11,208 bases of DNA from Shewanella sp. (GTDB taxonomy: Bacteria > Pseudomonadota > Gammaproteobacteria > Enterobacterales > Shewanellaceae). How positions within the stretch are numbered: the first letter of the stretch is position 1; every line of letters begins with the position of its first letter. The notes beneath the pieces are model-generated. The model was not told the DNA's origin. It saw only the letters and a program-made list of their open reading frames with translations, and did no database searches. The position numbers and the translations under genes are program-made. Positions 1 through 9,068 of this stretch are shown piece after piece. The stretch covers positions 1-11,208 of the forward strand of contig SDWK01000052.1 of assembly GCA_004195335.1 (NCBI GenBank), written 5' to 3'.

Positions 1-126
1 TCAGTCTCAAGTGCAATTATTTCAATGACTCCCCCCGATGGAAATAACCACATCTCCACCAGCGGGAAAATCTCTCGATTCAGGCAAGCACTCGTCTTCA
101 AGTTCTGTTTTTAGAGCTTTGAGAGA
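1..126. other. Left-edge spacer after the kinase gene, no assignable gene
   Basis: This stretch follows the kinase stop on the minus strand and runs to the window edge. Several short frames are open. One continues in frame after the kinase TAA to a TGA at 22-24. Another minus frame has an ATG near 51 and runs off the edge. A plus frame is open from 1 to a TAG at 112-114. None has a clear ribosome binding site or a recognisable domain, so no gene is called. No strong terminator hairpin is seen. Confidence 0.4.
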
Positions 127-3100
127 TTACTCTTTATTATTAATCCAATAGCTTAATGTATCGAAGAGTTCATTCAATACTATGGGTTTAGTAATGTGCG
201 CATTCATTCCAGCCGACAAACTCTTCTCTCTGTCGCCAGACATGGCATGTGCCGTCATCGCGATAATAGGCAGCGCCGCTGAACTATAACGCTTACGTAA
301 CTCTTTCGTTGCAGTCAATCCGTCCATCACTGGCATCTGGATATCCATCAACACCGCATCGTAGGTTTTCTCTTCGATCATATCGATAGCGACCTGACCA
401 TTTTCGGCCACATCCACCTCATAACCCGCGCTTTTGAGTAGCTCCGTGGCAACTTGCTGGTTAATAAAGTTATCTTCGACGAGTAAGACGCTGCCGGCAT
501 CTTCACTCACCTTCTCTACTGGCAACTCAACAACCGGATTGAGTTTGGGTTCATCGGCAAAGGCCGAGATAATTTCATCGAACAATGCGGATGCTTTGAA
601 AGGCTTTTGCAGCATGGCGAAGATATTTGATTTCTCAACATCTTTTTGCAGTGGCTCGGCCGCGTACGCCGTCATCATGATGATAATAGGACGCTTATCT
701 AGTCGACCATCGGCAACCATACGATCCAGCTCTTCGATCACACCGATACCGTCCATCTCCGGCATCATCCAGTCGAGCAGTAACAGATCAACTGAAGATT
801 TACCTAGCTTGTAGATAGCTTCTGAGCCACTTGCAGCCGTGTCCACCTCGAAGCGAAAATCTTGCATGACTGACGAGTAAATTTGCAGTGCCGTCGGATT
901 ATCATCCACCACTAAGGTCTTAAGATTGCCTAATTTTTCAGGTACGATCATTGGCTTAATTTCTGCCTCTTCGGCGATCTCAAAGCTGATGGTAAAGCTG
1001 AAGGTACTTCCAACCCCCATCTCACTCTGAACCTCCATCGTGCCGCCCATCATAGACACCAGATGCTTACTGATCGAGAGACCCAAACCCGTACCACCAT
1101 ACTTTCTGGTGGTTGAACCATCGGCCTGAGCGAAGGCATCAAACAAGCTGGCTTGCTGCTCTTTGCCAATACCGATACCAGTATCGCGTACCCAAAACTT
1201 CAGGGTGATTCTATGGTCTCGTTCACCCACATCTTCACAACCCAGCTCAATTTCACCACTCTGGGTAAACTTAACCGCGTTAGAGAGCATGTTGATCAAG
1301 ACCTGTCCCAGACGCAAGGGATCACCCTCTAGAATAAGTCCTGCCGTCACTGGCGCATAGAGCAGCAGTTCAACGCCTTTTTGCTGTGCTTTTAAGGCAT
1401 TGAGATCGAGTGCATGATCAAGCACCTTATCCAGCGGGAACCCCACCCTTTCCAACTCTAACTTACCGGCTTCAATTTTTGAGAAATCGAGAATATCGTT
1501 AATAATTCGCAGTAATGACTGAGCGGAAAACCCAGCTTTATCCAGATAGTCTTCCTGTTGAGGCGTCAAAGAGGTGCGCTGAGCGAGCTGTAACATACCA
1601 ATAATGGCGTTCATCGGTGTTCGAATTTCATGACTCATATTAGCCAGAAATTCACTCTTATAGATGTTAGCAGATTCGGCATCTTGCTTGGCTTCGAGCA
1701 TGGCCACTTCGTTACTCTTATGGCGAGTAATGTCTTTATGGGTTCCCACCATACGTTTAGGTTGGTTATCGATAGTAAACTCAACCACTCGACCTCGAGA
1801 GAGCACCCAGTGGTACTGACCACTCTTGCCACGCATTCTGAACTCGATATCGAAGGCACCGATAGGATCTGACAGGTACTGGTTGCGATACTCTTCGACT
1901 CGGATACGGTCATCAGGGTGAATCAACTCATCTAAGGTTGAAATCAGCGCGGGGAACTCATTACTCTTGTAGCCCAGCATAGAGTAATAAGCCGGATTAC
2001 AGATGATCTGCTCAGAGTCTAAGTACCAGTCCCATAAACCATCTTCTACCGCATCCATGGCTAAATGATAACGCTCTTCAGACAATCTGAGCTGTTCGGC
2101 CGACTCATATTCTCGGGTTACATCACGCCATACAGCAATCAAGCCCAGTAATTCGCCACGGCGATTATAGAAAGGCAGTTTCAGGGTATCGAGCAATACC
2201 GTCTTGCCCGCAAGCTCTACTTTCTCCTGATAACGTATCGGCGTCCGTTCAGCCAAGACCCGCTCATCTTCAGCCTTAATCCGCACCGATTGCTCATCGG
2301 TGGTCAGCCTAATGCTCTCTTGGCCTATAATCTCACTCTCTGTGTAACCCAGCATGCGCTCGGCGGACTTATTACAGCCTAAATATTTGCCCTCTCTATC
2401 CTTAAATACAATCGCTTCAGGAATGGAGTCGAGCAGAGATCGTAGCAGTGCGTATTCCCGCTCACGACGCTCAGTGGTCTCTTTTAGTCTCTCGGTGCGA
2501 CGTGCCACCAGCTTATCCAAGCGACGATTCTGCTCCGCCAGGTGTCTTGTGTACTGTTGGTTTTCTTCGAAAATTCGACTCACCAACAGGAACCAGGGCT
2601 CCCAGCCCAAAGTGATCTTCTCAGGTGGTTTTCTCGGCTCTTGGGAGCAACCTTCGAGGTGAGTCAGCAGGCGCGAAGCAGGGTTCACGAAAGAGCGCCG
2701 CGTTTGCCAGTGAACTATGGTGACCAAAATTGACAAGGCGAGTACCACCAAGATAAAGGTCAGCTCCAGTTTTTCCCAGGAATCCATAAAGAGCTCGTCT
2801 TCATCTTGCAGATAAAGCAATCGCCAGGGTGCATTTTGCAGGGCAACCGAGTGGATATAGTAACCATTACGGATAATCCCTTCATGGGCATCAAATAGTT
2901 CAGATTCAGGAACAGAGTGAAGCGCCGAAGGGATCTTCTGGCTGATATGAAATACACGGCTGATATTGGTCGCATCATTACCGTTATGGGAGAGAATATT
3001 GTTATTTTGATCCAGCAAGATAACCGTACCTGGCATCTTAAAATAGAGTCTGATCTGTTTGGACAATGACGCCAGAGTCATATCCAGATTAATAGAGCCG

Positions 3101-3822
3101 ATAAACTCATCCTGAAGATAAATAGGCACACCTAAGGTCGTCAATAACCCCTTATCAGTCGGACCGACATATGCCGGACTCCAGAACACACTGCGTTGAG
3201 GGTTCAACGCCGGAGTGGCTAACTGAAACTGGTTCTTGTTAAGTAGCTCTTCCCTGAATCGTTGCTCATCCGATGGCCAGGGAAAATAGGACATGATGCG
3301 ACGTTTAGAGATGTAATAGATCGAGGAGGCTTTGGGTGCGGCTTCTGTCGCAACAGGAAAAGAGAGGGACAGCTCAAACAACATCTCCAACTCTTGATAA
3401 AACTTGTCACTTCGGCCATTGAGCGAACCCGATCCTGTGATACGCCCCATGTTGGTAAAGGGTTCACCGGTTGTGGCGTAACTGGGCTCTAAGGTAAAGA
3501 ATTGCCCGCTTTCATTGAATTTTTCATACTGAGGCAACCTGTCGGTACGAACAAGCTCGCCTAGACGCAAATGATCGACCGCCACGTTCCTGAGGCTCTT
3601 CACCGCGCGGATACTGGACTCGAGTAGCAGATCTATTTGAAGTACATGACGTTCAACTTGCTCCTCCCTCATCTCCATCAGGTGCGTTTTTTCTCGCTCG
3701 AAGAAAAGCCAGGCTGTGATCAGCGCCATGATGATGACGCCAATATAGGTATAAAAAACAGCACGATTGTAGTTTTTCTGTATCGGCGACTTCAGTTGAA
3801 GATCCGGCTCAGTCGGTTTCAT
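127..3822 (-). CDS. Membrane-bound hybrid sensor histidine kinase (Cache-PAS-PAS-HisKA-HATPase-REC-REC)
   Basis: This is a 1231-residue two-component sensor kinase. A short cytoplasmic N-terminus leads into a membrane segment at about 21-41. A periplasmic sensor of about 300 residues follows (42-351), with a double-Cache look, then a second membrane segment at 352-371. A coiled linker (about 415-460) precedes two PAS domains at about 460-572 and 583-700; the second has an HPDD motif and the PAS_3 style. The HisKA domain carries the HEIRTP box with phospho-accepting His731. The ATPase has N-box Asn848, DTGIGIG from 880 and GGTGLGL from 909. Receiver 1 has Asp973/Asp974, phospho-site Asp1017 and Lys1073. 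Receiver 2 has Glu1116/Asp1117, Asp1160, Thr1190 and Lys1212. No HPt domain follows. The ATG at 3822 has an AAGGG element six bases upstream. A separate HPt protein and response regulator are probably needed. The ligand cannot be predicted. Confidence 0.95.
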   Translation of the reverse strand: MKPTEPDLQLKSPIQKNYNRAVFYTYIGVIIMALITAWLFFEREKTHLMEMREEQVERHVLQIDLLLESSIRAVKSLRNVAVDHLRLGELVRTDRLPQYEKFNESGQFFTLEPSYATTGEPFTNMGRITGSGSLNGRSDKFYQELEMLFELSLSFPVATEAAPKASSIYYISKRRIMSYFPWPSDEQRFREELLNKNQFQLATPALNPQRSVFWSPAYVGPTDKGLLTTLGVPIYLQDEFIGSINLDMTLASLSKQIRLYFKMPGTVILLDQNNNILSHNGNDATNISRVFHISQKIPSALHSVPESELFDAHEGIIRNGYYIHSVALQNAPWRLLYLQDEDELFMDSWEKLELTFILVVLALSILVTIVHWQTRRSFVNPASRLLTHLEGCSQEPRKPPEKITLGWEPWFLLVSRIFEENQQYTRHLAEQNRRLDKLVARRTERLKETTERREREYALLRSLLDSIPEAIVFKDREGKYLGCNKSAERMLGYTESEIIGQESIRLTTDEQSVRIKAEDERVLAERTPIRYQEKVELAGKTVLLDTLKLPFYNRRGELLGLIAVWRDVTREYESAEQLRLSEERYHLAMDAVEDGLWDWYLDSEQIICNPAYYSMLGYKSNEFPALISTLDELIHPDDRIRVEEYRNQYLSDPIGAFDIEFRMRGKSGQYHWVLSRGRVVEFTIDNQPKRMVGTHKDITRHKSNEVAMLEAKQDAESANIYKSEFLANMSHEIRTPMNAIIGMLQLAQRTSLTPQQEDYLDKAGFSAQSLLRIINDILDFSKIEAGKLELERVGFPLDKVLDHALDLNALKAQQKGVELLLYAPVTAGLILEGDPLRLGQVLINMLSNAVKFTQSGEIELGCEDVGERDHRITLKFWVRDTGIGIGKEQQASLFDAFAQADGSTTRKYGGTGLGLSISKHLVSMMGGTMEVQSEMGVGSTFSFTISFEIAEEAEIKPMIVPEKLGNLKTLVVDDNPTALQIYSSVMQDFRFEVDTAASGSEAIYKLGKSSVDLLLLDWMMPEMDGIGVIEELDRMVADGRLDKRPIIIMMTAYAAEPLQKDVEKSNIFAMLQKPFKASALFDEIISAFADEPKLNPVVELPVEKVSEDAGSVLLVEDNFINQQVATELLKSAGYEVDVAENGQVAIDMIEEKTYDAVLMDIQMPVMDGLTATKELRKRYSSAALPIIAMTAHAMSGDREKSLSAGMNAHITKPIVLNELFDTLSYWINNKE

Positions 3823-3923
3823 TCATGACCCTTGAATAAAGCGATATCTCCCCAGCATATCCAAGCTAAGGCCATATGAATTCATTAACGATATAGTATC
3901 AGGAAGATAGCGGGTTGGAATAC

Positions 3924-3950
3924 ATTATATTAGTATAAAAAGTTAACCAA
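3924..3950 (-). promoter_or_regulatory. Possible sigma-70 promoter for the hybrid kinase gene
   Basis: Read on the minus strand there is a perfect TATAAT at 3924-3929 and TTGGTT at 3945-3950. They are separated by 15 bases, shorter than the preferred 17. The site lies about 100 bases before the kinase start and points towards it. The surrounding DNA is AT-rich, so a chance match is possible. Confidence 0.3.
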
Positions 3951-4082
3951 GGTCTTATAAACGACTTTTCGCAAACACACACCTTACAGTTTGATACAGA
4001 GGTAATTAGCGTTTTAATGACATGCAATAGGAGTGTTTCGCGGCTTAAGTCACGTTTGTTACCAAACTGATTCAAATAGATA

Positions 4083-4105
4083 AGGCCCAGGTTTAACCTA
4101 GGCCT
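4083..4105 (-). terminator. Terminator-like hairpin after the PIN-PhoH gene
   Basis: The arms 4083-4092 and 4096-4105 form a 10-pair stem with a 3-base loop, about 54 bases past the phoH stop. At the central position (4088 against 4100) the minus-strand RNA forms a U-G wobble, while the plus-strand RNA would have a C-A mismatch. The hairpin therefore fits the phoH transcript better. The tract after it on the minus strand, TTATCTATTTG, is only moderately T-rich, so termination may be partial and some read-through into the kinase gene is possible. Confidence 0.55.
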
Positions 4106-4158
4106 CATTAGTTTTACGACCAACTGAAAACATCAACATCATGTTCGGTCAAAAAGCG

Positions 4159-5553
4159 CTACAAATTCTCCTCGGCAAATTCAGCCAAACGTGAGCGTAC
4201 AACACCATTGAGGTAGATATTGGCACTGCCATCGAAGTTTTTAAACCTCTCGACAATATAGGTTAAACCAGATGTCACCGCAGTTAGGTAATTGGTATCT
4301 ATCTGAGCCAGATTACCGCTACAGATGAGCTTAGTTCCCTCTCCCATACGGGTGATCATGGTCTTGATCTGCGATGCGGTCAGGTTTTGACACTCATCGA
4401 GTAAAACAATCGAGTTCTGAATCGAACGACCACGCATAAAGTTAATCGACTTAAACTGGATGTTGGCCTTATCCATGATGTAATTCATGCTACCACTAGG
4501 GTTAACATCATTTTTGTGCAGCACTTCCAGGCTATCGGTAATTGCCGCGAGCCACGGCGCCATCTTCTCCTCTTCGGTTCCGGGCAAGAAGCCTATCGAC
4601 TCGGCAATTTCCGGGGTATTACGGGTTACAATCACCTTTTCATACAAGCCCCGTTCTACCACCAACTCCAACGCTGCGGCTAAAGCCAGTAACGTCTTAC
4701 CACAGCCCGCAGGCCCCGTCAGAATGACCAGATCGATATCAGGATCGAGCAGCGCCTGTAGGGCCATGCCCTGATAGATATTCTTAGGCCTTATCCCCCA
4801 TGCATCGAGATTAAGCAGCCTATCTTTACCAAGGTCCATCAATTTTAGGTCTGTGTCGCCACGTTCAACGACGCGACCACAAAAGTTCGAATCCTCATCT
4901 AAAAGATATTGATTACAATAGAAGTTCTCATCTCCAACTTCGGCTAAAGGAACGGTATGATAGGTGTGTCGTCCATGAGTTTCGGTAGAGACGTGTTCTT
5001 TTCTCTCCCAAAAATCACCACTAAACTGGTGAAAGCCCTTGGTTAAAAAGCGAATATCATCGATCAACTGATCGGTACGATAATCTTCAACCAGTACAAT
5101 CCCGGCCCCCTTGGCTTTGAGGCGCATATTGATATCTTTCGTCACGAGGACGACGGTGCGGGGGTGATGGAGTTTTTGTAAGTGCAACGCCGTGTTGATA
5201 ATACGGTTGTCGTTATTGTTTAAGGGAAGTGATGACTCTGTCAGTTCGAGTTGATGATCGGGAAAGATAGCGAGTGTGCCGCTGGCATCACCATGATCTT
5301 CTCGCCGGGGAAGTTTAACGCCTTGCACTATCTCCTCAGGGGTCGTTTTCCCCCCCAGAATATCCTCGAGAGCTCTGATAGCCACCCGGGCATCTCTGCT
5401 TACATCGCGTTTTCTATCTTTAATCTGATCCAGTTCTTCGAGAACTGTCATCGGGACCACTACATCATGCTCTTTAAATGAATAGATGGCTAAGGGTTCA
5501 TGTAGTAACACATTGGTATCCAGTACAAACAACTTTCTGTCGTCTTGTTCCAT
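4159..5553 (-). CDS. PIN-domain / PhoH-family ATPase (PhoH2/YlaK type)
   Basis: This 464-residue cytoplasmic protein joins an N-terminal PIN nuclease domain (about 7-160) to a C-terminal PhoH ATPase (about 245-460). The PIN acidic residues are visible: Asp12 in LDTNVLL, Glu39/Glu40, Asp115 in the NDNRI motif and Asp140 in TKD. The ATPase has Walker A GPAGCGKT at 280-287 and Walker B VLLDE at 383-387, then the SGNLAQID motif (412-419) and the conserved VVRSRLAEFA near the end. Related PIN-PhoH proteins have been described as RNA helicases with ribonuclease activity, and in actinobacteria as a toxin; action on RNA is therefore likely but inferred. The ATG at 5551-5553 follows GGAGG with a 4-base gap. 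The gene is divergent from rapA and appears to have its own terminator. Length is normal for the two-domain type. Confidence 0.93.
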   Translation of the reverse strand: MEQDDRKLFVLDTNVLLHEPLAIYSFKEHDVVVPMTVLEELDQIKDRKRDVSRDARVAIRALEDILGGKTTPEEIVQGVKLPRREDHGDASGTLAIFPDHQLELTESSLPLNNNDNRIINTALHLQKLHHPRTVVLVTKDINMRLKAKGAGIVLVEDYRTDQLIDDIRFLTKGFHQFSGDFWERKEHVSTETHGRHTYHTVPLAEVGDENFYCNQYLLDEDSNFCGRVVERGDTDLKLMDLGKDRLLNLDAWGIRPKNIYQGMALQALLDPDIDLVILTGPAGCGKTLLALAAALELVVERGLYEKVIVTRNTPEIAESIGFLPGTEEEKMAPWLAAITDSLEVLHKNDVNPSGSMNYIMDKANIQFKSINFMRGRSIQNSIVLLDECQNLTASQIKTMITRMGEGTKLICSGNLAQIDTNYLTAVTSGLTYIVERFKNFDGSANIYLNGVVRSRLAEFAEENL

Positions 5554-5720
5554 GGCGCCTCCATAATTTCTATCGGTCTGATGTTGAGATCTGGGGTCTT
5601 GCTCCTGTGTATGCCAAGTGTAAATAAATTGCCAACGATGAAAAATAAAAAGCTATCACTTAAATCCATACTGACACCAATATAATAGCGCATCAATCAC
5701 TTACTTAGAACTTTCTATAA

Positions 5721-5951
5721 TTGACAGCGCCTTGGTTATACCCAAGCCATTGGTTGAATCATGCGGATTTAATCTTTGTTACAAGCGTAGAGGCGGTACT
5801 CATAAGCTTCCTTAGAGCCATGGGCTTAAATTGGAACAATAAGCCCAAAAAAGTTGCTACACTTATTGCAGTATTCTTCCATTTTTGGTTGAAGCTTAGC
5901 CCACTCGCCAAGACTGTGTTCGTTCGACTAAAAGAACGGGTTCTGAAATGA
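5721..5951 (+). other. Doubtful small open frame upstream of rapA
   Basis: A frame of 76 codons opens directly after a TAA, with TTG as its first possible start. From the first ATG, at 5820, it would give 43 residues, hydrophobic and basic, with a possible membrane-like stretch (VATLIAVFFHFWL) and a lysine- and arginine-rich end. Neither start has a clear ribosome binding site. The ATG lies at the foot of a hairpin (5821-5847), and the stop lies inside a second one (5935-5979). I recognise no family. It may be non-coding, a leader or a small RNA. Confidence 0.2.
5821..5847. other. Perfect 8-base inverted repeat in the phoH-rapA spacer
   Basis: TGGGCTTA at 5821-5828 pairs with TAAGCCCA at 5840-5847. 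An inner TTG/CAA pairing closes a 3-base GAA loop after a 2-base bulge. On the plus strand it is followed by A residues, so it is not a plus-strand terminator. It could be an operator or part of a structured RNA. Confidence 0.4.
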
Positions 5952-5985
5952 GAGCATTTGCCCCAACAGTTAACCCGTTTTGTTC
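5935..5985 (+). terminator. Nested stem-loop with T-rich tail upstream of rapA
   Basis: AACGGGTT at 5935-5942 pairs with AACCCGTT at 5972-5979. Inside, CTG (5943-5945) pairs with CAG (5967-5969), and AAATG (5946-5950) pairs with CATTT (5955-5959) around an AGAG loop. The plus strand then reads TTGTTC. This resembles a weak intrinsic terminator for a plus-strand transcript that ends just before the rapA promoter. There is no known gene on that strand between phoH and this point, so its substrate is unclear. Confidence 0.4.
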
Positions 5986-6005
5986 AAGTGATGGCACCGT
6001 GAACC

Positions 6006-6042
6006 TTGCACTTTGAAGGAGTTTGGGTAAAAATACGCGCCC
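6006..6042 (+). promoter_or_regulatory. Probable rapA promoter with GC-rich discriminator
   Basis: TTGCAC at 6006-6011 and TAAAAA at 6028-6033 (or AAAAAT one base later) are spaced by 16-17 bases. The discriminator reads CGCGCCC at 6036-6042, so transcription would start near 6041-6043 with a leader of about 33 bases. GC-rich discriminators of this kind are typical of stable-RNA promoters under stringent control; applying that to rapA is inference. Confidence 0.45.
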
Positions 6043-6075
6043 TTCGAGATTCACCCTGTAGATGAGAAATAAGTA

Positions 6076-8982
6076 ATGCCCTTTTCCCTAGGTCAACGCT
6101 GGATAAGTGATACCGAATCTGAACTTGGTTTAGGTACGGTAGTCGCACTGGAAGGCCGTATGGTCACCATGATGTTTCCGGCAACGGATGAGAATAGATT
6201 GTTCTCACGCGCCGATGCTCCCTTAACTCGGGTTATTTTTAATCCGGGCGATAAAGCCGAAAGCCACGAAGGCTGGAGCCTGACTGTTAGTGAAGTCGAG
6301 GAGAAAGATAACCTTATCATCTATCATGGTATTCACAGTGAAACCGGTGAGCAGACAAGTCTGAGAGAGACCATGCTTAACCATAACATCCGTTTCAATA
6401 AGCCACAGGATAGACTCTTTGCCGGACAAATTGATCGCCTCGAACGTTTCGGCGTCCGCTATCAATGCCAGTTATTAAGAAACAAGTTAGCGACCTCGGA
6501 TCTGCTTGGTTTACAGGGCCCAAGAGTAGGTCTTATCCCTCATCAACAGTGGATTGCTCATGAAGTCGGACGCCGTTTTGCCCCCAGGGTATTGCTCGCC
6601 GATGAAGTTGGACTCGGCAAGACGATTGAAGCTGGACTGATTATTCATCAGCAACTTCTCACGGGTCGCGCTGAACGCATTTTGGTTATTGTCCCCGACA
6701 CACTACGCCATCAATGGCTGGTCGAAATGCTGCGTCGGTTTAACCTCAAATTCTCAGTGTTCGATGAAGACAGATGCATCGAAGCTTATGCCGATAACGA
6801 TAATCCTTTTTATACCGAACAACTGGTTATCTGTTCACTCGAACTCCTACGTAAAAAGAAACGCTTAGAGCAAGCCTTAGATGCTGACTGGGATCTTATG
6901 GTCGTCGATGAAGCTCATCACCTAGAGTGGACCGAAGATGCGCCTAGCCGCGCTTATCGCGTCGTAGAGGCACTCAGTGAAGTCGTACCCGGTGTACTCT
7001 TGTTGACAGCGACCCCGGATCAATTGGGTCATCAGAGTCACTTTGCCCGTTTACGTCTGTTAGACCCAGATCGTTTCTACGACTACGATGCTTTCCTTAA
7101 AGAGGAGAGCAGCTATAAAGATGTCGCCAGCGCTGCAGAGGCTCTTGCCAGCGGTAAAAAGTTGCCCGACGATGCTATCAATAGCCTTACTGAGTTACTG
7201 TCAGAGAAAGATATCACTCCGAGTATTAATGTGATTCAGGCAACAGATATCGATCCAGCTCAACAGCAGGATGCCCGCGATGAACTATTGCAGGAGCTAC
7301 TGGACAGACATGGTACGGGCCGTGTCTTATACCGTAACAGCCGCGCGTCGGTAAAAGGGTTCCCGACCCGTATTTTCAATGCCTATCCTCAGGCGATGCC
7401 ATCTCAATATGTCACGGCTGCACGCGTTGCTGCCATGATGAATGGCCATCTCGATACACAAGGTAAAGTCAAGCAAGCGCTGAGTCCTGAAAAAATCTAT
7501 CAAGATTTTGACAGCAACAGTGCCAGTTGGTGGAAGTTCGACCCCAGAGTCGAGTGGCTCATCGATTTCTTAAAAGAAAACCGCAGAAAGAAGGTGCTGA
7601 TTATTGCCAGTCAGGCAGAGACAGCACTCAGCCTTGAAGAAGCACTGCGTACCCGTGAAGGCATTCAGGCGACCGTGTTCCATGAAGGCATGTCTATCAT
7701 AGAACGCGATAAGGCCGGAGCCTACTTTGCCCAAGAAACCGGAGGAGCCCAGGCTCTTATCTGTAGCGAAATTGGTTCGGAAGGTCGTAACTTCCAGTTC
7801 GCCAGCCAGCTGATCCTATTCGATCTGCCACTCAATCCGGATCTACTCGAGCAACGTATCGGCCGTCTGGACCGTATCGGTCAAAACAATGATGTCGAGA
7901 TCCACGTACCTTATCTTGAGAAAACGGCTCAAGAGTGCTTGATGCAGTGGTACCACAAAGGACTCAACGCGTTTGAACAGACCTGTCCGAGTGGACATAT
8001 TCTTTTCAGTGAGTTCGCAGAACCCTTACTAGAGCTGCTGATTAATCAAGATGATGACTCGCTCACCGAACTACTCAACCATACCCAGACTCGATACAAA
8101 GAGTTGAAAGTTGTGATGGAGCAAGGCCGAGACAAGCTGCTTGAAATTAACTCCCATGGTGGCGAACGGGCGAATAAGTTAGTCCAAAGATTAGCCGATC
8201 GAGATGAAGATACTCAGCTTATCGGCTCGGTCATACGTCTGTGGGATATTATCGGTGTCGAACAAGAGGACAGTGGCGAAAACGCCATCGTCTTACGCCC
8301 GAGTGAACATATGATGTTCCCAACCTATCCGGGGCTACCTGAAGATGGCATCACGGTCACCTTCGACAGAGAGATGGCGTTATCTCGAGACGATATAGCA
8401 CTTATCACTCAAGAGCATCCAATAGTACAGACGGGATTGGATCTGATCACTTCATCAGAGACTGGGACCACCAGTGTTGCCGTGTTAAAAAACAAGGCAC
8501 TACCGGCCGGAACCATCTTCCTTGAACTGATCTACATGGCCGATGCTTCTGCGCCTAAGTCCAGCCAACTATATCGTTATCTGCCACCAACGCCAGTACG
8601 TATCTTACTGGATAAGAATGGAAGTAACCTTTCTGACAATGTGACTTATGAGAGCTTTAGCAAGCAACTCAGTGCGGTTAACCGTCATATAGCCAGTAAA
8701 TTAGTCAATGCGGCGCAGACGATTTTGCATCCACTGCTTGCCAAAGGCGAAGAATTTGCCGAAGTTGAACTCAAGCTCTTAGCCGAAAGTGCCAGAGCCA
8801 AGATGACCTCTCAGCTCACTGTAGAGTTAGAGCGTCTCGAAGCCCTTCAAGCGGTGAATCCAAACATCCGTAATGAAGAGATCGAGCACATTCGCGCGCA
8901 GATGAATGAGCTCAACGGATACTTAGATGGTTGTCTGCTTCAGCTCGATGCTATTCGCCTGGTACTGGTAAGCCACGCTTAA
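6076..8982 (+). CDS. rapA: RNA polymerase-associated ATPase RapA (Swi2/Snf2 family)
   Basis: RapA binds RNA polymerase and uses ATP-driven translocase activity to release stalled or post-termination polymerase for reuse. The product is 968 residues, the same length as E. coli RapA, and starts with the family's [24 protein letters not shown] N-terminus. Residues 1-107 match the two small Tudor-like domains. The ATPase motifs are complete: Walker A DEVGLGKT (176-183), DEAH (278-281), TAT (311-313), [11 protein letters not shown] (564-574) and [11 protein letters not shown] (593-603). The C-terminal region keeps conserved stretches such as LPPTPVR, LLDKNG and VNPNIR. The ATG at 6076 has only a weak upstream purine element, but homology fixes the start. 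The gene stands alone, with a probable promoter at 6006 and a terminator-like palindrome after its stop. Confidence 0.98.
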   Translation: MPFSLGQRWISDTESELGLGTVVALEGRMVTMMFPATDENRLFSRADAPLTRVIFNPGDKAESHEGWSLTVSEVEEKDNLIIYHGIHSETGEQTSLRETMLNHNIRFNKPQDRLFAGQIDRLERFGVRYQCQLLRNKLATSDLLGLQGPRVGLIPHQQWIAHEVGRRFAPRVLLADEVGLGKTIEAGLIIHQQLLTGRAERILVIVPDTLRHQWLVEMLRRFNLKFSVFDEDRCIEAYADNDNPFYTEQLVICSLELLRKKKRLEQALDADWDLMVVDEAHHLEWTEDAPSRAYRVVEALSEVVPGVLLLTATPDQLGHQSHFARLRLLDPDRFYDYDAFLKEESSYKDVASAAEALASGKKLPDDAINSLTELLSEKDITPSINVIQATDIDPAQQQDARDELLQELLDRHGTGRVLYRNSRASVKGFPTRIFNAYPQAMPSQYVTAARVAAMMNGHLDTQGKVKQALSPEKIYQDFDSNSASWWKFDPRVEWLIDFLKENRRKKVLIIASQAETALSLEEALRTREGIQATVFHEGMSIIERDKAGAYFAQETGGAQALICSEIGSEGRNFQFASQLILFDLPLNPDLLEQRIGRLDRIGQNNDVEIHVPYLEKTAQECLMQWYHKGLNAFEQTCPSGHILFSEFAEPLLELLINQDDDSLTELLNHTQTRYKELKVVMEQGRDKLLEINSHGGERANKLVQRLADRDEDTQLIGSVIRLWDIIGVEQEDSGENAIVLRPSEHMMFPTYPGLPEDGITVTFDREMALSRDDIALITQEHPIVQTGLDLITSSETGTTSVAVLKNKALPAGTIFLELIYMADASAPKSSQLYRYLPPTPVRILLDKNGSNLSDNVTYESFSKQLSAVNRHIASKLVNAAQTILHPLLAKGEEFAEVELKLLAESARAKMTSQLTVELERLEALQAVNPNIRNEEIEHIRAQMNELNGYLDGCLLQLDAIRLVLVSHA

Positions 8983-8993
8983 TCTCAGGCATT

Positions 8994-9064
8994 AGGTCCT
9001 AGAACCTAGAACCAGAGCCTAGGTTCTAGGTTCTGGTTTCCTGAAATCTAGGACCTTCTTTTCC
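8994..9064 (+). terminator. CTAG-rich palindromic terminator after rapA
   Basis: An inner hairpin pairs 9001-9013 with 9022-9034, 13 perfect pairs around an 8-base loop. An outer pair, AGGTCCTAGA (8994-9003) and TCTAGGACCT (9047-9056), gives 10 further pairs and is followed by TCTTTTCC. In the full fold the inner stem shrinks to 10 pairs (9004-9013 with 9022-9031) stacked on the outer stem. A 12-pair alternative joins 8998-9009 with 9019-9030. The structure begins 12 bases past the rapA stop and ends before the next promoter, so it most likely terminates rapA. Confidence 0.7.
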
Positions 9065-9068
9065 AACC

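Larger units (their letters stand above)
3823..4158. other. Spacer between the PIN-PhoH gene and the kinase gene
   Basis: Both flanking genes read on the minus strand. The spacer holds the phoH-side hairpin (4083-4105), a possible kinase promoter (3924-3950) and the kinase ribosome binding site. A 74-codon frame on the minus strand (3899-4123) overlaps the hairpin, has no clear ribosome binding site and resembles no known family. I do not call it a gene. A 7-base inverted pair, CAGTTTG at 3987 and CAAACTG at 4063, is too widely spaced to interpret. Confidence 0.6.
5554..6075. other. Divergent spacer between the PIN-PhoH gene and rapA
   Basis: This 522-base region is unusually long for two divergent housekeeping genes. 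The part at 5640-5725 is AT-rich and holds plus-strand TATAAT hexamers at 5681-5686 and 5716-5721, and minus-strand TATTAT at 5682-5687. All have poor -35 partners, so I cannot assign the phoH promoter firmly. A weak open frame (5721-5951), two hairpins (5821-5847 and 5935-5979) and the probable rapA promoter (6006-6034) follow. A short inverted repeat, CTTGG and CCAAG, lies at 5731-5746. No conserved RNA family is recognised. Confidence 0.5.

Noticed and set aside
434..3492. Several open frames of 60-130 codons on the plus strand, and in other minus frames, across the kinase gene.
   Set aside because: They lie inside a strongly supported long coding region and show no domain or start signal of their own.
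3899..4123. A 74-codon minus-strand frame between phoH and the kinase gene.
   Set aside because: It overlaps the terminator-like hairpin, lacks a ribosome binding site and resembles no family.
5490..5696. A 68-codon minus-strand frame overlapping the start of the PIN-PhoH gene, reminiscent of the antitoxin gene upstream of actinobacterial phoH2.
   Set aside because: No ribosome binding site, no recognisable antitoxin features, and the overlap covers the phoH start region, where the composition is that of an AT-rich promoter.
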